A DNA stretch of 64,000 bases from Paenibacillus sp. FSL H7-0357. GTDB lineage: Bacteria; Bacillota; Bacilli; Paenibacillales; Paenibacillaceae. The DNA is taken from assembly GCF_000758525.1 (NCBI RefSeq), contig NZ_CP009241.1, forward strand, positions 3,906,001 to 3,970,000, read 5' to 3'. This document shows, piece after piece, positions 18,639-27,798 of this stretch (position 1 is the stretch's first letter; each line of letters starts with the position of its first letter). Under the pieces are notes generated by a model. That model worked only from the letters and a program-made list of their open reading frames with translations, ran no database searches and was not told the DNA's origin. Both the position numbers and the translations under genes were made by a program.

Positions 18639-18694
18639 GGAAATACGTATCTAGATAAACAATCAGGAGAATAAATGGCGAAAAGGTGAGTTGA

Positions 18695-20185
18695 ATGATT
18701 AAAAAAATGCAGTTGCCGCTACAAACATTAAACTTGATTCTCGGATTCATGGTATGGGTTATTATTTCCTCCCTGATGCCTTTTATTTCCGAAGACATCA
18801 GCATTCCACCCGGGAAATTGGCGATGGTCACCGCAATTCCGGTTGTCCTGGGTTCGATTCTAAGAATTCCGCTTGGCTATTATGCAAATATTTTAGGAGC
18901 ACGGATTATCTTTATGACCAGCTTTATTCTGCTCTTGTTTCCGGTCTACTTTATTAGTGAAGCTTCTACAATGACTCATTTAATTATTGGAGGAACTTTT
19001 CTTGGAGTTGGCGGGGCTGTATTCTCAGTAGGGGTTACTTCACTGCCTAAGTATTTTCCTAAAGAAAAACATGGTTTGGTAAACGGGGTTTACGGAATAG
19101 GCAATATCGGAACTGCCGTCACAACCTTCTCGGCCCCGTTCGTAGCCGCACAAATCGGCTGGTCACCGACTGTGAAGATGTACTTGATTCTTTTACTTAT
19201 CTTTATTGCATTGAATTTCTTTTTCGGGGACCGGCACGAACCCAAGATGAAAACACCAATCATCGAGCAAATCAAAGGTGTTGCCAAAAATGAGAAGCTC
19301 TGGCTGTTCTCGCTGTTCTACTTTATTACCTTCGGGTCTTTTGTAGCGTTTACGATTTATTTGCCGAACTTCCTGGTCTCCAATTTTGGACTGGAAAAGG
19401 TGGATGCAGGCATGCGCACAGCCGGCTTCATCGCAGTTGCTACCTTTTTCAGGCCGGTAGGTGGCTGGCTCGGCGACAAATTCCAGCCTTTGTTCCTGCT
19501 GATTGGCACATTCAGTATCTATACGGTTGCAGCGATTATTCTTGCATTTATGCCTTCCATGGGTCTGTATACAGCGGGCTGCCTTGCCATTGCGGTAAGT
19601 GCGGGAATCGGAAACGGTGTTATTTTCAAATTGATGCCTTTGTACTTTAATAAGCAGGCAGGAATTACCAACGGGATTGTGTCAATGATGGGTGGTCTTG
19701 GCGGCTTTTTTCCGCCGATTATGCTGTCGTTGATTTATTCGGTCACAGGTCAATATTCCATTGGATTCATGCTGCTCTCGCAGGTGGCCCTAGCCAGTCT
19801 GGTGCTGGTGGTATGGCTGTATTATCAGGATCGGCTTGCGCTTACCTCTGAAGTGTTCAACTCGACCGGACAGGGGATTCTGGTAACCGATGTATCAGGA
19901 CTTATTAAAACCGTGAATCCGGCATTTACGAAGCTCACGGGCTTCACTGAAGAAGAAGTACTCGGCAAACAGCCCAGCATCCTGAAGTCAGGCCGCCAAT
20001 CCAAGGATTTCTACAGCGGCATGTGGAGTGAAATCAGGGCGAAGGGGATGTGGCAGGGCGAAATCTGGAATCGACGCAAAAATGGTGAGGAATATTTGCA
20101 GTGGCTAAATATCAGCGCTGTTAAAGACGAGACAGGCGAAGATGTTCGCTATGTGGGCACGTTTAGCGATATCACGCAGAAGTAA
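18695..20185 (+). CDS. narK: Nitrate/nitrite MFS transporter fused to a C-terminal PAS domain
   Basis: A 496-residue protein. Residues 1 to about 385 form a 12-helix major facilitator of the nitrate/nitrite porter family ([27 protein letters not shown] and [12 protein letters not shown] are typical). Residues about 390-496 form a PAS domain: [37 protein letters not shown] and [20 protein letters not shown], ending in [11 protein letters not shown], a standard PAS/PAC end. No kinase or cyclase follows. NarK of Bacillus is about 395 residues with no such tail. The function is nitrate import/nitrite export; the PAS may gate transport by redox state or ligand, which is inference. The start ATG 18695 follows AAAAGGTGAG. 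moaA follows 19 bases later. Confidence 0.93.
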   Translation: MIKKMQLPLQTLNLILGFMVWVIISSLMPFISEDISIPPGKLAMVTAIPVVLGSILRIPLGYYANILGARIIFMTSFILLLFPVYFISEASTMTHLIIGGTFLGVGGAVFSVGVTSLPKYFPKEKHGLVNGVYGIGNIGTAVTTFSAPFVAAQIGWSPTVKMYLILLLIFIALNFFFGDRHEPKMKTPIIEQIKGVAKNEKLWLFSLFYFITFGSFVAFTIYLPNFLVSNFGLEKVDAGMRTAGFIAVATFFRPVGGWLGDKFQPLFLLIGTFSIYTVAAIILAFMPSMGLYTAGCLAIAVSAGIGNGVIFKLMPLYFNKQAGITNGIVSMMGGLGGFFPPIMLSLIYSVTGQYSIGFMLLSQVALASLVLVVWLYYQDRLALTSEVFNSTGQGILVTDVSGLIKTVNPAFTKLTGFTEEEVLGKQPSILKSGRQSKDFYSGMWSEIRAKGMWQGEIWNRRKNGEEYLQWLNISAVKDETGEDVRYVGTFSDITQK

Positions 20186-20204
20186 TCGAAAGGGACGATG
20201 CCAG

Positions 20205-21221
20205 ATGAATGTACATCCACCACAAGATCAACTGCGGCGGCCCATCCACGATTTGCGGATATCTGTAACCGACCGGTGCAATTTCCGGTGTTCCTACTGC
20301 ATGCCAAAAGAAGTGTACGGTGAAGATTATGTCTTCCTACCGACAAGTGAACTGCTGACATTTGAAGAAATTCATCGCTTGACGAGTTTGTTTGTTTCGC
20401 TTGGCGTAAGCAAAATCAGGCTGACCGGCGGTGAACCGCTGATGCGGCGGGGTCTGCCCGAGCTTGTTGCCAAGATTGGCTCTTTGGACGGTGTAGAAGA
20501 TATCGGTTTGACGACCAATGGGGTACTGCTAGGGCAACAGGCGGAGCCTCTATACGAGGCGGGACTACGCAGACTGAATGTTAGCCTGGATGCACTGAAT
20601 CCTGAGCTTTTTGGGAGAATGAACGGGCGTGGAATCAAACCCGGTTTTATTTTAAAACAGATTGATCATGCCATAGAGGCCGGTTTTGAGGTCAAAGTGA
20701 ACATGGTGGTGCAAAGAGGTCTGAACGAATCGGAGATTCTGCCGATGGCCCGCTATTTCAAAGAAAGAAATATAACGTTGCGGTTCATCGAGTTCATGGA
20801 TGTCGGCAACGACAATGGCTGGAGCTTTGAAAAAGTCGTAACGAAAAAAGACATCATGGAGCGCCTCCAGAGTACATTCGAGCTGGAAGCACTCGACAAC
20901 AATTATTTCGGTGAAGTTGCCCAACGCTACCGCTATAAGGGCAGCAAGGCAGAGGTTGGTTTTATTACTTCGGTATCCGAGTCGTTTTGTTCTTCCTGCA
21001 CGCGCGCCCGGCTGTCCTCTGACGGCAAATTTTATACCTGCCTGTTCGCATCAAGCGGTTTTGATCTCAGGAAGATGATTCGCAGCGGGGCGGATGATCA
21101 AAGCTTGCTCGAAGCTATTAGGAACGTCTGGGAGCAGCGTACAGACCGCTATTCTGATGAACGGACGGAACAAACCGTAAGGAATAGAACAAAGATAGGG
21201 ATGTCCTATATTGGAGGTTAA
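20205..21221 (+). CDS. moaA: GTP 3',8-cyclase, molybdenum cofactor step 1
   Basis: A 338-residue radical-SAM enzyme that, with MoaC, converts GTP to cyclic pyranopterin monophosphate for the molybdenum cofactor needed by NarG. The SAM cluster motif is CNFRCSYC near residue 26. The second cluster ligands are in [21 protein letters not shown] near 263-281. The C-terminal Gly-Gly, needed for activity, is present. The start ATG 20205 is preceded by GAAAGGGA, though at slightly long spacing. It is in an operon after narK; B. subtilis likewise keeps its moaA homologue narA near nitrate genes. No other moa/moe genes are in the window. Confidence 0.95.
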   Translation: MNVHPPQDQLRRPIHDLRISVTDRCNFRCSYCMPKEVYGEDYVFLPTSELLTFEEIHRLTSLFVSLGVSKIRLTGGEPLMRRGLPELVAKIGSLDGVEDIGLTTNGVLLGQQAEPLYEAGLRRLNVSLDALNPELFGRMNGRGIKPGFILKQIDHAIEAGFEVKVNMVVQRGLNESEILPMARYFKERNITLRFIEFMDVGNDNGWSFEKVVTKKDIMERLQSTFELEALDNNYFGEVAQRYRYKGSKAEVGFITSVSESFCSSCTRARLSSDGKFYTCLFASSGFDLRKMIRSGADDQSLLEAIRNVWEQRTDRYSDERTEQTVRNRTKIGMSYIGG

Positions 21222-21249
21222 CGACTGATAGTACGATGGGAGATGAATT

Positions 21250-22932
21250 GTGCCAATGAACGGAGCACAGCTGCTAATTCAGATGTTGATAGAGAAGAAA
21301 ATTGACACCCTATTCGGATACCCCGGCGGTGCGGTATTACCTTTGTATGATGCGTTGTATGATTGCGACAGCATACAGCATGTTCTCGTTAGACATGAGC
21401 AGGCAGCGGTACATGCTGCTGATGGATATGCCAGAGTAACGGGACGCCCGGGAGTAGCGCTTGTTACCAGCGGGCCGGGTGCAACAAATGCGGTTACCGG
21501 TATTGCTACAGCCTTTATGGACTCGATTCCGTTAATCGTCCTGACGGGCCAGGTTTCCACCGATCTCATAGGTCTGGACAGCTTTCAGGAAGTAGACATT
21601 TATGGCATGACGATGCCCATCACCAAGCACAACTATATTGTCAGGGAGGTCGCCGATCTTCCGAAGATTGTGAACGAGGCATTCCATGTCGCAACAACGG
21701 GACGACCCGGCCCAGTCCTCATTGATTTGCCGAAGAATGTAATGGCAGCAGAATTTAACATGGAGGAACAATCTGGCAATCAGGATTCCCAGCCATATAT
21801 CCGGGGTTATCAGCCAAAGCATTCTATGGATCCTCTGGACATCCAACTCGCAGCTGATCAGTTGAACCGTTCTGAACGCCCGCTTATTCTTATTGGTGGA
21901 GGCTGTATGACAGGTAATACTCCGGCATTGTTAAAAGAGTTCGCCGAGCAATTCAACCTTCCTGTAGCCAGTACGCTAATGGGTTTGGGTGCCTTTCCAT
22001 CCGGGCATTCCCTGCATCTGGGTATGGTCGGGATGCACGGAACAGTCGCAGCCAATCGTGCGCTGCAGGGTGCGGACGTTGTGTTATGTCTCGGGGTTCG
22101 TTTCAGTGACCGTGTTACAGGCAACCGTAAGGCATTCTCGCCGGGTTCTTATAAAATCCAAGTCGATATTGATACTTCCGAATTAAATAAGAACGTTGCA
22201 GTCGATCTTGCTATCACAGGAGAATGCGCAGATCTGCTTGCCGGACTGTTGGAAAAAATACATATGCAAGAACCTGCTGTTTGGAATCAGCAAATCCGAA
22301 TCTGGTCCAAGCGTTCCACAAAATCACCGCGGGTGCAGGATACCAAGCTGACTCCGGTTGAGGTGATAAGGTGCATACAAAATGCAACAGATGGCGATGC
22401 CATCATCTCTACGGACGTAGGACAGCATCAAATTTGGACCGCCACACATTATAATTTCTCAGAAGCCCGCTCTTTCCTGACCTCCGGTGGGCTTGGGACA
22501 ATGGGCTATGGCCTGCCGGCTGCAATTGGTGCTGCAGTAGCTTTTCCTGACCGTCAAGTGGTGTGTATCACGGGAGACGGAAGCATCCAGATGAATATGC
22601 AGGAAATGATGACGGCGGTCGATCTGGGCCTGAACGTCAAAGTCGCTATCTTCAAAAATGGCTACCTGGGTATGGTAAGGCAGTGGCAGCAGCTGTTTCT
22701 TGGCCGCCGTTATTCTTCCGTACGTATCAGTTCACCCGATTTCGTAGCTTTGGCCAAATCCTTTGGCGCCCAGGGGCTCCGGGCCGATAATCTTGTCGAT
22801 GCCGAGCATATTATTGATCTTGCTCTCCATACGGACGGACTTGTCGTCATGGAGTTCGATATTACCGAGGAAACGAATGTATATCCCATCGTACCTCCGG
22901 GGTCCAGCAATCAGGACATGATTGTTGAATAA
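21250..22932 (+). CDS. ilvB: Acetolactate synthase large subunit
   Basis: A 560-residue thiamine-diphosphate enzyme that joins two pyruvates to acetolactate (or pyruvate and ketobutyrate). The catalytic Glu is in HEQAAVHAADGYAR near 47. The FAD-binding part TGQVSTDLIGLDSFQEVDIY near 115 supports the IlvB type rather than catabolic AlsS. The TPP motif is GDGSIQMNMQEMM with the final Asn near 475. The GTG start at 21250 follows GGGAG; ATG 21256 is an alternative. No ilvN regulatory subunit or ilvC follows, and it ends an operon with narK and moaA, an unusual place. It could supply acetolactate under anaerobiosis. The symbol is by similarity. Confidence 0.88.
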   Translation: MPMNGAQLLIQMLIEKKIDTLFGYPGGAVLPLYDALYDCDSIQHVLVRHEQAAVHAADGYARVTGRPGVALVTSGPGATNAVTGIATAFMDSIPLIVLTGQVSTDLIGLDSFQEVDIYGMTMPITKHNYIVREVADLPKIVNEAFHVATTGRPGPVLIDLPKNVMAAEFNMEEQSGNQDSQPYIRGYQPKHSMDPLDIQLAADQLNRSERPLILIGGGCMTGNTPALLKEFAEQFNLPVASTLMGLGAFPSGHSLHLGMVGMHGTVAANRALQGADVVLCLGVRFSDRVTGNRKAFSPGSYKIQVDIDTSELNKNVAVDLAITGECADLLAGLLEKIHMQEPAVWNQQIRIWSKRSTKSPRVQDTKLTPVEVIRCIQNATDGDAIISTDVGQHQIWTATHYNFSEARSFLTSGGLGTMGYGLPAAIGAAVAFPDRQVVCITGDGSIQMNMQEMMTAVDLGLNVKVAIFKNGYLGMVRQWQQLFLGRRYSSVRISSPDFVALAKSFGAQGLRADNLVDAEHIIDLALHTDGLVVMEFDITEETNVYPIVPPGSSNQDMIVE

Positions 22933-22946
22933 CATCAGAACAATTC

Positions 22947-22996
22947 AAAAAGGATGTTTCTCTATCGAATCACCGTAGAGGAACGTCCTTTTTTTT
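22947..22996 (+). terminator. Terminator of the narK-moaA-ilvB operon
   Basis: A long hairpin (AAAAGGATGTTTCTCTA paired with TAGAGGAACGTCCTTTT) is followed by TTTTTT. It lies between the convergent ilvB and ywiC genes and, with its A-rich left side, may work both ways. Confidence 0.88.
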
Positions 22997-23007
22997 GCTG
23001 CCAACCA

Positions 23008-23721
23008 CTAGAAGTACAAGACAAGCACAGACACATACAACATAAGGGAAAAACCTATTTCAATCATTCCGGTACGCTTGGCGGTGACTCCTGTCTTGGG
23101 GAGAATGGCTGCCCGCAGCAGCAGGATAACAAGTGGAGCGAGCAATGAAGGGAATAGCAGCAGACCAGCCACAGCGAACAGCAGATGATACAGAACAGAT
23201 CCGTAATAGAAGCGGATGTTGTTTCGTTCACGAATAACCGTTTTGACATACAAGGCGGTCCCGATAAAATAGAGTACGCTGAGCAGGAACAGCTCTGTCA
23301 CGGCGCCCCAGCTTTCTCCTTTGCCGACATAAAAGACAGGATAAATGATCAGGCAAAATGCCAATATGGCGCAAATATCATTAAGCAAGGCACGTTCATT
23401 TTTGGTTTTTGCATAATACAGATTAACAGCGAACAGGGGAACAAGCGGCAGAACAAATCCTAACAGCTTAGGTTCAGCAATCACCAGATAAAGGATAAAG
23501 GGCAGAAGCAGAATCCCGTAAACCCGCATGGGCTGGAGGTAACGCTCCAATTTCCCTGTCTTTACCCATTGCAGCAACGGGAAGCTGAACAAATAGATCA
23601 GAAGCCAGCAAACAAACAGGGGAATATGTATAAATTGTCCTTTCGATGAAGCGACTCCGAACAGAAATGGAAGGATAAGCATCGCCCAAGCCCCGTGCTG
23701 GTTGGGTATGTACTTCCTCAT
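23008..23721 (-). CDS. ywiC: YwiC-family membrane protein
   Basis: A 237-residue protein with about seven hydrophobic helices, starting MRKYIPNQHGAWAMLILPFL, the hallmark of the YwiC family. In B. subtilis ywiC lies in the narK-fnr-ywiC-narGHJI region, so the link to nitrate respiration is conserved here although the biochemical role is not known to me. The start at 23721 follows AAGGAGG at ten bases; a longer frame to 23757 has no ribosome site. It is convergent with ilvB. Confidence 0.85.
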   Translation of the reverse strand: MRKYIPNQHGAWAMLILPFLFGVASSKGQFIHIPLFVCWLLIYLFSFPLLQWVKTGKLERYLQPMRVYGILLLPFILYLVIAEPKLLGFVLPLVPLFAVNLYYAKTKNERALLNDICAILAFCLIIYPVFYVGKGESWGAVTELFLLSVLYFIGTALYVKTVIRERNNIRFYYGSVLYHLLFAVAGLLLFPSLLAPLVILLLRAAILPKTGVTAKRTGMIEIGFSLMLYVSVLVLYF

Positions 23722-23805
23722 GAGAACAAAACCTCCTTCCCTGAAAATAAACGACAACCTTAGGTTGCCGCACTACTTAACTATACGTCCTTACCTATGT
23801 TGTTA

Positions 23806-23823
23806 TAGTGATTTGAGACACTA
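23806..23823. promoter_or_regulatory. Inverted repeat resembling an FNR/CRP-type site
   Basis: TAGTG-ATTTGAGA-CACTA is a perfect 5-8-5 inverted repeat. It only partly fits the Bacillus Fnr box TGTGA-N6-TCACA, so the regulator is uncertain. It lies in the divergent gap between ywiC and the small downstream gene and could serve either. Confidence 0.35.
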
Positions 23824-23921
23824 CGTATCAATAATAATGTATGAATAACAGTCATTTACCTTGTACATAGTAAAGAAGAACGCTGCTCATAAAGTGGAAG
23901 AAGAAGGGAGTGCTGTGGAGC

Positions 23922-24101
23922 ATGAAAGAAAAAGAAATTAAACAGAACGCTATTGAAGCGGACCAGTTGAACTTTCACGACCAAACAGACGATGTAGTCC
24001 GTAGTGTGTCTGCCCCAAAGGGGATCGACGAAGCCGTTGTAGCTATGACCTCACATATCAATAAATATGATGTACCGGATGAGCTGGAAGACAATAATTA
24101 A
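23922..24101 (+). CDS. Small acidic protein of unknown function (59 aa)
   Basis: A short reading frame, MKEKEIKQNAIEADQLNF at the start, rich in Glu, Asp and Asn, with no membrane segment or cysteine. It is preceded by GGAG at suitable spacing and closed four bases later by a strong terminator, which argues that it is a real gene. I do not recognise the family. It lies between ywiC and an unrelated amidotransferase-like gene. Confidence 0.65.
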   Translation: MKEKEIKQNAIEADQLNFHDQTDDVVRSVSAPKGIDEAVVAMTSHINKYDVPDELEDNN

Positions 24102-24107
24102 TGAATC

Positions 24108-24142
24108 AAGCGCGTGCAGGTTAACCTGATACGCGCTTTTTT
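24108..24142 (+). terminator. Terminator of the 59-aa gene
   Basis: Hairpin AGCGCGTGCAGG-TTAA-CCTGATACGCGCT is followed by TTTTTT. Confidence 0.9.
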
Positions 24143-24154
24143 ATATGGCTTGAT

Positions 24155-24187
24155 AAACTTCCCTGACGATAGCTGTCAGGGAAGTTT
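24155..24187. promoter_or_regulatory. Perfect 13-bp inverted repeat before the amidotransferase-like gene
   Basis: AAACTTCCCTGAC-GATAGCT-GTCAGGGAAGTTT. It has no T-run on either side, unlike a terminator, and it lies directly before TATAAT (24191-24196), covering the -35 area. It therefore looks like an operator for the next gene, or an RNA hairpin if transcription starts upstream. Confidence 0.5.
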
Positions 24188-24228
24188 AATTATAATAGGC
24201 TTATCAAATGTGATTGGAGTGTTATAGA

Positions 24229-24861
24229 ATGCAAACCAAAAAAGCTTATCTTTATGTATTTAATACAATGTCAGACTGGGAATACGGATATTTAATTGCT
24301 GAACTAAACACAGGCAGATATTTCAAAAAAGATTTAGCACCTTTAAAAGTAGTTACGGTAGGTGCTAATAAAGAAATGGTTACTACGATGGGAGGACTGA
24401 GCATAAAACCGGATATTTCCATTGATGAGTGTACAATTCAGAGTAAAGATCTTTTAGTGTTGCCCGGAGGGAATACTTGGGGAGAAGATATTCATCAGCC
24501 TGTCTTGAAAAAAGTTGGCCAAGCCTTACAGCTAGGCACTATTGTTGCTGCAATTTGTGGGGCAACCGAGGGGCTGGCGAACAATGGATACCTGGATTCT
24601 AGAAAGCACACAAGTAATAACTTAGAGTATCTTAAAATGGTCTGTCCGAATTATAAAGGAGATGAATTCTATGAGATAGGACCTGCTGTATCTGGTGAGA
24701 ATTTGGTTACTGCCTCAGGGGTAGCTCCTCTGGAATTTGCGATGGAGGTACTGAAACAATTAGATGTATTTACACCAGATACATTGCATTCATGGTACAA
24801 CCTCAATAAGACTCAACAACCTGAATACTTTTTCCAGTTAATGAATTCAATATCCTTGTAA
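24229..24861 (+). CDS. DJ-1/PfpI-family (class I glutamine amidotransferase-like) protein
   Basis: A 210-residue protein of the DJ-1/PfpI superfamily. The nucleophile elbow AAICGATEGLA puts the reactive Cys near residue 110, after the acidic loop LLVLPGGNTWGE. Members act as deglycases, chaperones or peptidases; related Bacillus proteins (YdeA-like) are poorly studied. The start ATG 24229 follows TTGGAGTG. Its AT content is visibly higher than that of the nar genes, hinting at a separate origin. It is convergent with the AraC gene. Confidence 0.82.
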   Translation: MQTKKAYLYVFNTMSDWEYGYLIAELNTGRYFKKDLAPLKVVTVGANKEMVTTMGGLSIKPDISIDECTIQSKDLLVLPGGNTWGEDIHQPVLKKVGQALQLGTIVAAICGATEGLANNGYLDSRKHTSNNLEYLKMVCPNYKGDEFYEIGPAVSGENLVTASGVAPLEFAMEVLKQLDVFTPDTLHSWYNLNKTQQPEYFFQLMNSISL

Positions 24862-24880
24862 GCGTGCAATCAACATGTGA

Positions 24881-25729
24881 TTATACATTATTGCGAAAAT
24901 GTTGGGGGGAAACACCTACATATTTTTTGAATAGCCGCGAAAAGTAAAAAACATCATTGTATCCAAGGGAAACGGCAGTATCTTTAATCGATCGATCTGT
25001 ATTCAGCAGTATATTTTTGGCTTCGGAAATTTTGAGACGGTGAATGTACTTATTAAGTGAGTACCCGGTATGTTTCTGAATGATACGCCGGAGCGTGGAT
25101 ATCGAAATGTGGTAGCGTTCGCAGAATGCATCAGCATCAAAACTTTGATGCAGGGATGCCGCAATATCATCCATGAGCTTGGTGATGTAGTCTGTCGAAT
25201 CGGTATTAGGCTGGCTGCTTTGTACAAATTCGTACAAAAGGGATTCAAGGAGTAAGGAAGCCCGGTCCAGATTGCTTGGAATGCCGCTTTCCATCAACAT
25301 GAAGATTCGATCAATTTTGCTCTGTTGTGCATCATCGAGTCCTGTCTGGCGAACACGGTAAGGTTCGGTTAACCAGGTAGAGAGCCACTCCGCAGTTCGT
25401 GATCCTTCTACTGTGAAATAGAATTCATCCCAAGTCTCTTGCGGGTCGGGTCCATAGTCAAAGGTGGCGTCTGGAAAAAAGACAAAAAAAGAACCTTTAT
25501 GAACAGGCTGCTTTTCCTTGTTGTTAACCTGATATGTGCCCTTGCCGCCTGCAATGTAAACGAAAGCATAATATTGGAATTGGGCTTGGGTTCGGTACAG
25601 CGACCGGTTGGGGAGGTGCCCGACATTGACGATCGATAATGATTTTAGCTGCAGCTTACTTTCATCTGTCGTGCGATCAATAATGCGAATAGGCTTAGAA
25701 CTGATTGTATAGTCCATGTAGGTGGTCAT
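24881..25729 (-). CDS. AraC-family transcription regulator with cupin sensor
   Basis: A 282-residue regulator. The N-terminal half is a cupin-like sugar-binding part (YIAGGKGTYQVNNKEKQPVH, then GSFFVFFPD). The C-terminal two helix-turn-helices are ISISTLRRIIQKHTGYSLNK and VSLGYNDVFYFSRLFKKYVG. It is divergent from the Gfo/Idh/MocA-isomerase operon, with about 80 bases between, so it most likely controls that operon in response to its substrate. A GGAGG lies 13 bases before the ATG, a long spacing. Confidence 0.9.
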   Translation of the reverse strand: MTTYMDYTISSKPIRIIDRTTDESKLQLKSLSIVNVGHLPNRSLYRTQAQFQYYAFVYIAGGKGTYQVNNKEKQPVHKGSFFVFFPDATFDYGPDPQETWDEFYFTVEGSRTAEWLSTWLTEPYRVRQTGLDDAQQSKIDRIFMLMESGIPSNLDRASLLLESLLYEFVQSSQPNTDSTDYITKLMDDIAASLHQSFDADAFCERYHISISTLRRIIQKHTGYSLNKYIHRLKISEAKNILLNTDRSIKDTAVSLGYNDVFYFSRLFKKYVGVSPQHFRNNV

Positions 25730-25812
25730 GATGGTTATTCTACCTCCAGAAGAGTCATGTTATCTTAATTGTATAATAAAATATGACCAATATATAGGAG
25801 GGTTCATGCGGC

Positions 25813-26871
25813 ATGAGTAAAAAGAAAATTGGACTGATCGGAGCGGGATCCATCTCCGACTTGCATTTGCAAGCCTACCAGGGGAATGAACATGCAGAAC
25901 TATATGCTATATGTGACTTGAATCAGCAACGGGCAGAAGATAAAGCGAAGCAGTACAATATTCCGAATGTGTATAAAGATTATCATGATTTATTAGCTAA
26001 TCCCGAAGTGGAAGCGGTCAGCATTTGTACGTGGAACAACAGTCATGCAGAGATCAGTATTGCAGCCCTGCGTGCCGGTAAGCATGTGCTAGTGGAGAAA
26101 CCTTTATGCCGCAGCGTTGAAGAAGCGAATGCCATCCAGGATGCGGTACGTGAAACTGGCAAGTTGTTGCAGGTCGGATTTGTACGCCGTTACGACGCCA
26201 ATGCGCAGCTTGTAAAGAACTTCATTGAGAAAGATGAACTGGGTGAAATCTATTATGCTAAAGCTACTTGTATCCGTAGACTTGGGAATCCGGGTGGCTG
26301 GTTTGCAGATGTTGAACGTTCCGGGGGAGGCCCATTAATTGATCTCGGAGTCCATATTATCGATTTGTGCTGGTATATGATGGGGCGTCCAAAGCCCGTT
26401 TCGGTTAGCGGCAACACGTATCACAAATTGGGCAACCGCGCGAATGTGAAGAACTTATCCTTTTATCAGGCAGCCGATTATGATCCAAGCACCAATGGAG
26501 TGGAAGATATGGCAAATGCACTAATCCGTTTCGAGAATGGGGCATCGCTTATGGTTGATGTCAGCTTTACCCTTCATGCGAAGTCGGATGAGCTTGCTAT
26601 TCGTTTATACGGTGATAAGGGCGGAGTGGAAATTGAACCTGAATTGACCATGATTACTGAAAAATATGACACCATTCTGAATGTAGCTCCGCAAACAGAC
26701 AGCAAATCCATAAATGTGCCGGAAGCATTTTGTAATGAAGTGAATCACTTTCTGGCCTGCCTGCAATCTGGAGAAACACCGATCAGTCCGGTAGAAGATG
26801 GCTTGCAAATCATGAAGATATTGTGCGGTATCTATGAGTCTGCGAACAAAGGACAAGAAGTTCAGCTCTAA
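25813..26871 (+). CDS. Gfo/Idh/MocA-family sugar dehydrogenase
   Basis: A 352-residue NAD(P)-dependent oxidoreductase. The Rossmann start is IGLIGAGSISDLHLQAY, the VEKPLC motif is near 97 (Lys is the conserved catalytic residue) and DLGVHIIDLCWYMMG near 175 carries the Asp/His pair. Members oxidise hydroxyls of inositols, sugars or glycosides. The two following TIM-barrel isomerase-like genes suggest a pathway that oxidises a sugar or polyol and then isomerises or cleaves the keto product. The ATG follows TAGGAGGG. The exact substrate is unknown. Confidence 0.92.
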   Translation: MSKKKIGLIGAGSISDLHLQAYQGNEHAELYAICDLNQQRAEDKAKQYNIPNVYKDYHDLLANPEVEAVSICTWNNSHAEISIAALRAGKHVLVEKPLCRSVEEANAIQDAVRETGKLLQVGFVRRYDANAQLVKNFIEKDELGEIYYAKATCIRRLGNPGGWFADVERSGGGPLIDLGVHIIDLCWYMMGRPKPVSVSGNTYHKLGNRANVKNLSFYQAADYDPSTNGVEDMANALIRFENGASLMVDVSFTLHAKSDELAIRLYGDKGGVEIEPELTMITEKYDTILNVAPQTDSKSINVPEAFCNEVNHFLACLQSGETPISPVEDGLQIMKILCGIYESANKGQEVQL

Positions 26872-26899
26872 TAGAATTTCAGGAAAAGAGGGTGAAACA

Positions 26900-27757
26900 A
26901 TGAAATTGGGAATCAGTTCATACAGCTTGGTAAATGAATTGGAATCGGGTGAAATGGATATTTTGGGTGTAATTGATTGGATTGCCGACCAAGGCGGCGA
27001 GCATATTGAGATTGTACCCATTGGATTCGAATTGACTGGTAATCCTGACTTAGCGGACGCTATTCGAGAAAAGGCAAAGTCGCGAAACATAGATGTGTCC
27101 AACTATGCCATCGGCGCCAATTTTGAAACGGATTCCCAAGAAGCCTTTGAGCTGGAAATCAGGCGGGTAATGGATGAAGTCGACGTTGCCGCAAGACTGG
27201 GTGTAACTCGTATGCGCCATGATGTTGCCAGCAGCAGCGATACTTCGATCGGCAACTTTCATCGTCAATTGGACCGCCTGGCAGAAGCCTGCGGGCGAAT
27301 TGCCGATTATGCAGCACAGTATGGTATAGTAACCAGCGTTGAGAATCATGGCTATTTTATACAAGCCAGTGACCGGGTACAAGCATTGATTCAGCGGGTG
27401 AATCGGACAAATTTCCGTACAACGCTGGATGTGGGCAATTTCATGTGCGTGGATGAGAACTCTGTGGTTGCCGTGAAGAACAATATTGCATATGCTTCTG
27501 TGGTGCATGTAAAGGATTTCTATTGGAGACCTTCGTATCAGAATCCCGGGGAGGGCTGGTTCCAAACGGCAAGCGGTAATTATTTAAGAGGTGCAATCGC
27601 AGGCCATGGAGATATTGATATGCGTGAAGTGCTTCGTGTGGTTAAAGCGTCAGGATATGACGGATATATTTCACTGGAATTTGAAGGGCTTGAGGAATGT
27701 AAACGGGGAACCCGGATAGGTCTTGATAATGTGAGAAGGCTTTGGAACGAAAGTTAA
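26900..27757 (+). CDS. Sugar phosphate isomerase/epimerase family TIM barrel (first)
   Basis: A 285-residue xylose-isomerase-like TIM-barrel protein (AP_endonuc_2/IolE-like). Probable metal ligands lie in SVENHGYFIQ (Glu), TLDVGNFMCVD (Asp), VHVKDFYWRP (His) and YISLEFEG (Glu). The start at 26900 follows AAAAGAGGGTG; an in-frame ATG at 26834 lies inside the previous gene. Members isomerise keto sugars or dehydrate inosose. It works with the flanking dehydrogenase and second isomerase. Confidence 0.9.
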   Translation: MKLGISSYSLVNELESGEMDILGVIDWIADQGGEHIEIVPIGFELTGNPDLADAIREKAKSRNIDVSNYAIGANFETDSQEAFELEIRRVMDEVDVAARLGVTRMRHDVASSSDTSIGNFHRQLDRLAEACGRIADYAAQYGIVTSVENHGYFIQASDRVQALIQRVNRTNFRTTLDVGNFMCVDENSVVAVKNNIAYASVVHVKDFYWRPSYQNPGEGWFQTASGNYLRGAIAGHGDIDMREVLRVVKASGYDGYISLEFEGLEECKRGTRIGLDNVRRLWNES

Positions 27758-27798
27758 TCTGCGATGAGATCAAAACCCGGTAAAGAGGAGGCTTAAGA

